Position numbers and translations under genes: made by a program
The notes under the pieces: model-generated
Told to the model about the DNA's origin: nothing
What the model saw: only the letters and a program-made list of their open reading frames with translations
Databases searched by the model: none
In this document: positions 58,120 to 64,000 of the stretch, one piece after another
Position numbering within the stretch: position 1 is the stretch's first letter
Layout of the letters: each line of letters opens with the position of its first letter
Assembly (NCBI GenBank): GCA_003255065.1
Contig: QAOA01002478.1
Span: forward strand, 194,825 to 258,824
Direction: 5' to 3'
DNA: 64,000 bases
Origin: Cercis canadensis
Lineage: Eukaryota > Streptophyta > Magnoliopsida > Fabales > Fabaceae

Positions 58120-58865
58120 TACTTAATGTTATTAATTGTTCTTATTTATTTTAAGTTTGATGATTTTTAATAATTGTTCTTATTAATTTAATAATATTAG
58201 TTACAATAAAATATGATGCTATTTATATAGTAATTGTATATAATAATATTTAATTTATATTTTATCGGTAGCTTGAGAATATTTAGTAGTTTATTTTTTT
58301 TTATTGGTTAATGTTAATAATTGTTCTTATTTATTTTAAGTTTGATGAATTTTAATAATTTTTCTTATTAATTTAATAATATTAGTTACAATAAAATATG
58401 ATGATATTTATATAGTAATTGTATATGATAATATTTACTTTATATTTTATTGTTAGCTTGATAATATTTAGTAGTATATGTTTTTTTTATTGCTTAATGT
58501 TAATAATTGTTCTTATTTATTTTAAATTTGATGAGTTTTAATAATTGTTCTTATTAATATAGCTAATATTAGTCTAAATAAAGTATGATGATATTTATAT
58601 AGTAATTATATATGATAATATTTAATTTATATTTTATCATTAGCTTGATAATATTTAGTAGTATATGTTTTTTTTATTGCTTAAGGTTAATAATTGTTCT
58701 TATTTATTTTAAATTTGATGAGTTTTAATAATTGTTCTTATTAATATAGCTAATATTAGTATAAATAAAGTATGATGATATTTATATAGTAATTATATAT
58801 GATAATATTTAATTTATATTTTATAGTTAGCATGATAATATTTAGTAGTTTATGTTTTTTTTTAG
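58120..58865 (+). repeat. Tandem repeat, four units of about 186 bp
   Basis: Four AT-rich units. The marker 'gttcttatttattttaa' occurs at 58138, 58323, 58509 and 58696 (spacing 185, 186, 187). Each unit also has 'ttaataattgttcttattaa', 'aatatgatgatatttatatag' and 'gataatatttagtag' variants. The array fills the space between the TATA-like box and the transposase start and may lie in an intron (acceptor-like 'tttaaatttag' before 58973). Confidence 0.85.
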
Positions 58866-58979
58866 ATGATTAACTATAACTAAATGTGTACCTAAAATTA
58901 ATATTTAGCTTAATAAATTTATGATTATTGTATATTATACATGAAATATGATTATTTTGATTTTAAATTTAGGAGAAAA

Positions 58980-59262
58980 ATGTGGATCTTCATTTATTAC
59001 AATGGTCGAGTATATAATGGCGAATAAGGAGTTACGTATGAAAGTCCAAATCCTGTGTGCATGATGTTGAAGCACAATCTTAGACTACAAAGACTTAAAG
59101 AGATAATACAACGAAAATTACATCTTGAGAAAAAAAGGTTGTCCTGTCACAAATCGAATTCGAAATGAGATGGATTGGTGAGATCCAAATAGAACCCAGA
59201 CAATAATTAAGTGCAGTATTTGTCGTATAGAAGGACATAATAGGCGAAAATTGTCCACTTAG
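58980..59262 (+). pseudogene. mudrA-type transposase remnant (both ends, middle deleted)
   Basis: Starts MWIFIYYNGRVYNGE followed by a stop and 'GVTYESPNPVCMMLKHN' and 'LKEIIQRKL', the N-terminal domain type of plant MULE transposases. Within 100 bp it jumps, in another frame, to 'NRIRNEMDW', a stop, and 'DPNRTQTIIKCSICRIEGHNRRK'. That is the C-terminal CX2CX4H zinc knuckle, whose final Cys is lost in a frame or base change. The whole DDE catalytic core and the SWIM zinc finger are missing. The element therefore depends on another transposase source. Recognised from family patterns; the deletion is seen directly. Confidence 0.65.
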
Positions 59263-59576
59263 AAGGATGCATGATCCATGACTGAATTAGTTATATGTGC
59301 TTTATATTATGTAATTTATGTGTTTTTCTTTCAATCTACTTTTTAACTAATGACATGTTTCAATGAATTAGTATTATGTAATTAGTTATGTTATGTAATT
59401 TGTTATATGTAGCATCTAGGAGTTACATTACATATCGATCTATAGCATAACTTTAAATAATGCCACTGTGTAGCTTGAAATGAAAATTGCAATTATAATA
59501 TACATGACCAATAATAATCATATCAAATGTACATCCACAATAATAATCATATTATACGTACATTAACAACCTAATA

Positions 59577-62089
59577 CTAATGCCTGTAAGGGTATAAATG
59601 ACTGCCGGTCCTACATCTAGGATGCCTTATCTCACGCGATGGCAATTCTGTTTCATTAGTTTGGGTTGCTGGGGGTGTCATATACTCATCCATGTTCCCT
59701 AATCCAAATAATCTAGTTCCAGTCATGGCCAGATCATAAGACGGACATGCTGTCGGAGGGGTCATCGTGAGATCGGTCCATTCTCCAAGAAAGAATGTCT
59801 GTGAAGAGGGGTCCGCATATGCATTGATCGCTGATTGGGAAGCACGAGAATCGACACCAAATAAGTTACAGATAGAAGATTGTCTCGCATCATGTATTTG
59901 TGTCCACATGCCAAAATAGCTTTGGTCCTGTGTAACCTGCACTGGATCATGTTGATACGGCACGTCCATCGAGGAATCAGGGACATCAAATCGACGACCT
60001 GATTGAGATGAGCTATGCGAGCTTGAACCCGAACCCTGTTCGGCCCCAATGGGGTGTGTGATAGACTGTCGTTGTGATGACTTGGCATGTGATTCGGAAA
60101 ACATGTTCGGCTCAGGAGCCATTTGGGGTTGCATCCCTGGTGGCCATTGCCCATACTCCACAGACACCCTAGTTAATTTCGAGACAAATTTTGAATATCT
60201 CTCGTTTGAAAGATTAGCAGGCTGATAAGGTCACCCCAGCTGAGGTCTCCAGCCCGGCTGAGGTCCCCCCTGCTGAGGTCCTTTATGCTGAGGTCTAGGT
60301 TGCTGATGAGGGGTTTGCTGAGTTTCTCAACCATGTCGAGATCCCCAGCCCTGCTACATTTGAAGATAAGAACAGACCTACAACATGACTCATTATGGAT
60401 GACTACATCTCCAATGCAAATAAAATAGTAATTTAAAGCGAACAAAAAAATGAACACAGTAACTGTAAAGAACTAACCGATCTAGCGGCTATAGCATTTT
60501 CAGGTCTCATCCACCAGCGCGTTATCCGGAAGTACCATGCCATATAATCGGGTTCCACACCAAACGGCTTGTCCAAATTAATAACATGGTCGGCTCGCTC
60601 ATCCCATACAGAGATGTGCTCAAAATGGTGCAACGTCCACAACGTAGCTTGTTTCCCTCTCATATTAACATTGTGTAGCTTTGTATTATACAGAGTTATC
60701 TCTCGTGAAATGTGTTGTCTGCTACCAAATTGACACACAAGCCGATCTGGGTTATAGTGCTCCACGATATCACATGCCCCCTAACACAATAGTAAGGGAG
60801 TAGTGCCATCAATGTCCTGCTATATGGTTGCCACACAATCTGTTCACATCAAACATCAATTACATGATTAATATTTCATTCAACAAATTCTTATGACAAA
60901 CTACATAAATTAGTTACTAGTTATAAGTATTCTTACATCATCAGTTTTAAGTAGATCAAAGGCCCGTCGATACCCCTTTTGGTCCGAGCCGTAAATAATA
61001 CCAGTCCAATCTAAGGGAGACTTCCACCTAAAATATTACAAATGTTACACTACTTTAAATTACGTTTAATGCACTAAAAAATTACGTAAAATTTAGTACG
61101 TCTATTATACTTTAATTATAAATAAATTATCAAAATATAATACAACTAAATTATAATTGACTTGAAATTTTATTTATTGACCTACTTGTGAGTGGCCCAG
61201 TTAGATCACGATCGAGTCGCCTTGGAGCTATACACGGAAATCTCTCACAGGTCCAACACTGGACCAAAAAACAACAACCGGCAAAATTGTCAACTTGCTC
61301 AAGTGAAGCCATGCATAGACTCTTGTAAACATTAGCAAGACAAGCTGAATCCCCCAGCTTCCTCCCAATTTTCCAACAATTTTAAATACATAACATGTAC
61401 AACATTTCCACTGCGATCAGGCATAATCCACATTCCAATGAGACGTAGTATATGTGCTCTGACAAATTGTTGTACTACATCATCTGTAGCATCATGTGGG
61501 CATTGGCTAAATGTCTGCGAAAGCCAGTTTAATTTCAATCGTCTTCCAGCTAAAGTTGAGTCTGGTGGGGTTACGTCCAGCAATTCACGACAAAGATCAC
61601 TCCATGCATACCCGGTATAGTCGGCTACTGCATTTCCATCAACAGGCAGACCAAGTATCACCTCTACATTTTGTAAGGTGATAGTGCACTCACCAACAGG
61701 CATGTGAAATGTGTGTGTTTCTAGCCTCCACTGTTCAGTTAATGCACCAATTAATCCCACATCAATTAAGGAAGGTTCTATTTCTGCAACCCTAGCAAAA
61801 CTTACCATTCTCACGTACTCTATAACTCGATCGTCGGGTCTACGTATTTTACTGTGAGATCGAGGGCGCAACACTATATCAACCTGTTTCATATATTACT
61901 TAAAAAATTACAACATTTTATATTCAAAATTACAGTAATATATATGTACACAAATTTTATACATAATTACAAATAAAATGTGTATAAAGTCCTTACTCCA
62001 GTATCCCAGACTTTTGTCGATATGTGATTTTTTTGTTCAGTCAATAACGTCGGATCTTGTGGTCCTGGTAGTAAAACTTGATCCGCCAT
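59577..62089 (-). pseudogene. Plant mobile domain (PMD, MAIN-like) gene carried by the MULE
   Basis: Exon 1 is 61997-62089 (31 codons from MADQVLLPGPQDP, donor GTAAGG). Exon 2 is about 61187-61883, with the PMD core: 'GLIGALTEQWRLETHTFHMPVGECTITLQNVEVILGLPVDG', 'AWSDLC', 'LNWLSQTF', 'RAHILRLIGMWIMPDRSGN' and, after a frameshift near 61345, 'GDSACLANVYKSLCMAS' and 'CERFPCIAP'. Further exons lie near 60947-61029 (WKSPLDWTG, GYRRAFDLL) and 60475-60842 (frameshift near 60782; HYNPDRLVCQFG, WYFRITRWW). The last covers about 59577-60300, with a Gln/Pro/Gly-rich linker, a stop near 60230, and a Ser-rich tail ending YPYRH. PMD proteins occur as host genes (MAIN, MAIL1, silencing-related) and as transposon cargo. 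This copy is broken, so probably inactive. Confidence 0.8.
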
Positions 62090-62377
62090 ATTATCAAATA
62101 TATGTGTTATAGTGTGTAGATATAATTGTACCAAAATAAAATAAACTCAATTACAGACTGTAACAATAAGAACAACAAAGCAAGTATGGAAGCAAGAACA
62201 ACAAATATTGAGCAAAATAATGGAGAAAATTTAAAGGTCAAGAACAAAGAAGAAGAAGAAAGAAATTTGAAACTAAGAGCAACAGAGGAAGAAGAAGGAA
62301 ATTTGATGGAGAAATAGGAGAGGGAGAGCGGAGGAAGAAGGAAGAAGGAAGAAAGGGGACAATTATTGCTGCTGTCT

Positions 62378-62436
62378 GCCACGTGTCACTCTCTCATTGG
62401 GCCTCTGAATGGTCGAATGGGGAGCTGCCACGTGTC
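62378..62436 (-). promoter_or_regulatory. Paired G-box/ABRE-like sites upstream of the PMD gene
   Basis: GCCACGTGTC (GACACGTGGC on the - strand) occurs at 62378-62387 and again at 62427-62436, 49 bp apart, about 290-350 bp upstream of the PMD start at 62089. CACGTGGC is the classic plant G-box/ABRE core bound by bZIP factors. Function is inferred only. Confidence 0.45.
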
Positions 62437-62582
62437 GCCAGGAGAGGGATATGGTCAAATGGGTCAATTGCAGCTGACTGACAACACGTCAGCGCCTGCA
62501 GCACTCAACCTGGATTGCGACAAGAGGAGACGCGCTGTGGGGCCTCCGGCGTGTCCGACGATGAAGTGCCCTCGTGGCATTC

Positions 62583-62720
62583 GGCGCGTATGGTGGGTCC
62601 TGCACCTGCCATATTCCTTTTTTTTAATATTAAAAAATATATTATTTTTGTAAAATAGTTTGAAACTACACTAGTTTCGTAAATTTGTTTCCCCACTACA
62701 TTAATTCGGTTAAAGAGCCA
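62583..62720 (-). repeat. Right terminal inverted repeat of the PMD-MULE
   Basis: Inverted partner of 57413-57561. It ends '...cggttaaagagcca' immediately before the target duplication AATTCTATG. Confidence 0.88.
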
Positions 62721-62763
62721 AATTCTATGGACCTAAATTTTATATTTTGACAATTTATTTAAA

Positions 62764-63432
62764 TCTTTGACTTAAATATTGCAATTCATAAACAAAATTA
62801 TCTATTATTATATTTTCTAACTTATTTACTTAAATATTATAATTTAAAAAAATTAAAATTAAAATTAAAAAACAAAAACCAAATCTGACATGTCGACCTA
62901 GCAAACGCATAGGATGCCTTTCGATGTATCCAGTATGGACGCGCCACATGGCAAACTGCACATTAACTCTTCTCTAGGCATGCATTAATTGGAATTCACG
63001 AAAAAAATATTATTGCAGATGCATAAGAAGTACATTATTCAAAACATTGTGATTGGGAAATACAACCTCATGGTCCCAATTGGCTTAAACTAATTAATTG
63101 GAATTCATAAGAATTTATTATTGCAGATACATAAGAAGCACATTGTTCAAAGCATTTTGATTGGGAAAGACAATTTCATGGTCACAGTCCCTTTCAGTCA
63201 GCCTGCAAATTATTGTGTGAAAATGATAAGAGTAGACACGTCATTTGCCATGTGGCGCTTCCACACTAGACACGCCGCGTGACATCTGGCACGTCTGCTA
63301 GGCCCCATAGATTAGATTTCATTTTTTTTAAAAAAAAATTGTTTTTAAAAAAATATAATATTTAGGTAAATAAGTTAGAAAATACAATAGATAAGTAATT
63401 TTGTTTCTGAATTGCAATATTTAGGTCAAAGG
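62764..63432. mobile_element. Small non-autonomous MULE-like inverted-repeat element
   Basis: About 670 bp. 62764-62960 matches the complement of 63239-63432. Shared blocks include 'ttaaatattgcaattca', 'aacaaaattat', 'attttctaacttattta' and 'gcgccacatggcaaa'. The inner ends carry the same ACGT/ggcaa-type motifs as the PMD-MULE, so the two elements look related. No coding sequence. I could not fix a target duplication. Confidence 0.65.
62984..63183 (+). repeat. Two direct copies of a 92-bp block inside the small MULE
   Basis: 62984-63075 and 63093-63183 share 'attaattggaattca', 'tattattgcagat', 'cataagaag', 'attgtt/attattcaaa' and 'gattgggaaa', with about a tenth of positions changed. Local tandem duplication, period 109 bp. 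Confidence 0.75.
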
Positions 63433-63604
63433 GCCTATTATAGTTTCAAAATAATTTGGGTCCGCTAGGCCCCACCAGACATGTCACATGTCATGCGATG
63501 TGTCCCTTGAGAACATATCACATTGCATTTAGTGTGTCCGTAGGCCTTACCACCTGCTCGTGCAACAAATTTTACAAAAAAGGATATGTGACTTTGTGTA
63601 AGTG

Positions 63605-64000
63605 TGTAGACACCATATTTTGTCGGGTATTTTTTTTGCCGAATAATTTTCAAAAGATGTAAGTTTTTAATTTTTGACTATTGCTTTTTATATTTGGGCC
63701 TTTGTAATAAAGCAAATTTTAGTCTTACTACCTTAGCTTAGTCCATTGTTAATTTCGCCCATTTTTTTATTTGGGTCATTTGGCTATTCTATTAGCATTT
63801 TATATTTTTGCAAATAATAAATAAAAAAGGAGAAAAAAATTTGTAAATAATTTTTTGTGTCACTAGATCTAGAAGCATCAATATGAGAGCAAGGAATAGA
63901 TTTCTTTCTCCCCTCATTGATCCAAGTCTATACATTATCCTTATCTAGCAAATAACCAAATTAAAAAAAATAACTAAAAGAAAAAAAATATGGTCTTGGG
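63605..64000 (+). repeat. Start of an LTR running off the right edge
   Basis: TGTAGACACCATATT at 63605 resembles the reverse complement of the end of the solo LTR at 3178-5625 (TGTGGACACCATATT). This suggests a related LTR in the opposite orientation, cut by the window end. No gene seen here. Between 63433 and 63604 there is another block of the 'ccccaccagacatgtcacatg' type, like the MULE subterminal sequence. Confidence 0.45.

Larger units (their letters stand above)
57413..62720. mobile_element. MULE with PMD gene and gutted transposase, 5308 bp, upstream of ETR1
   Basis: Flanked by a perfect 9-bp direct repeat AATTCTATG (57404-57412 and 62721-62729), the Mutator-type target-site duplication length. 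The termini are inverted repeats (57413-57561 and 62583-62720) with long shared blocks such as 'aaatttacgaaactagtgta' and 'aaactattttacaaaaataa'. Contents from the left: 34-bp ACGT-core tandem array, TATA-like box, 186-bp tandem repeats, mudrA transposase ends (+ strand), and a PMD-domain gene (- strand) with G-box/ABRE-like sites upstream. The left end is about 120 bp from the probable ETR1 leader exon. Confidence 0.88.

Noticed and set aside
1..64000. tRNA, rRNA or other structured RNA genes
   Set aside because: None recognised by eye on either strand; tRNA-like matches are only retrotransposon primer sites. A tRNAscan/Rfam search would decide.

Overview
The window is nuclear DNA of a flowering plant, almost certainly a eudicot. 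The evidence is plant-type GT/AG introns, a plant ethylene receptor gene, a nuclear ClpP gene, and a dense load of plant-type LTR retrotransposons, a LINE, Mutator-like elements (MULEs), a CACTA end and MITEs. The species cannot be named from the sequence. The base composition is AT-rich and most of the 64 kb is transposon-derived. Only two host genes look functional: a ClpP protease subunit (CLPP2-type, + strand, 24225-26334) and an ETR1-type ethylene receptor (- strand, 29993-54530). They converge tail to tail across about 3.7 kb.

Left part (1-24 kb). This part holds nested, decayed Ty3/gypsy material: an LTR end with a tRNA-Asp-type primer site, two different gag-protease remnants, a 2.45-kb solo LTR with a perfect 5-bp target duplication, a sense 3' LTR with its purine tract, and antisense LTRs at 11.9-13.1, 19.5-20.9 and 21.7-22.5 kb. 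A CACTA terminus lies at 14.3 kb. At 15602-18587 there is a Pack-MULE-like element with about 205-bp terminal inverted repeats that has captured pieces of a cytochrome P450 (CYP94-like) and of a NET1-type actin-binding (NAB domain) gene.

Middle (24-57 kb). CLPP2 has two exons (243 aa). ETR1 has six coding exons that join to a complete 740-aa receptor, plus a probable 5' UTR exon and intron. Its introns are inflated by transposons: a Copia element with LTRs and target duplication in intron 5, and a LINE and a second Copia in intron 1. Exons 2-5 and most of the intron-5 Copia occur twice, as about 5.97-kb direct copies joined by a single N. This is probably an unmerged allelic contig overlap and not a true duplication. 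Four other single Ns have the same kind of equal-length direct repeat beside them.

Right part (57-64 kb). A 5308-bp MULE (57413-62720) with inverted termini and a perfect 9-bp target duplication sits just upstream of the ETR1 5' UTR. It carries a decayed plant mobile domain (PMD/MAIN-like) gene, the two ends of a mudrA-type transposase whose middle is missing, a 34-bp ACGT-core repeat array and a 4 x 186-bp tandem repeat. A smaller related inverted-repeat element follows, and another LTR begins at the right edge.
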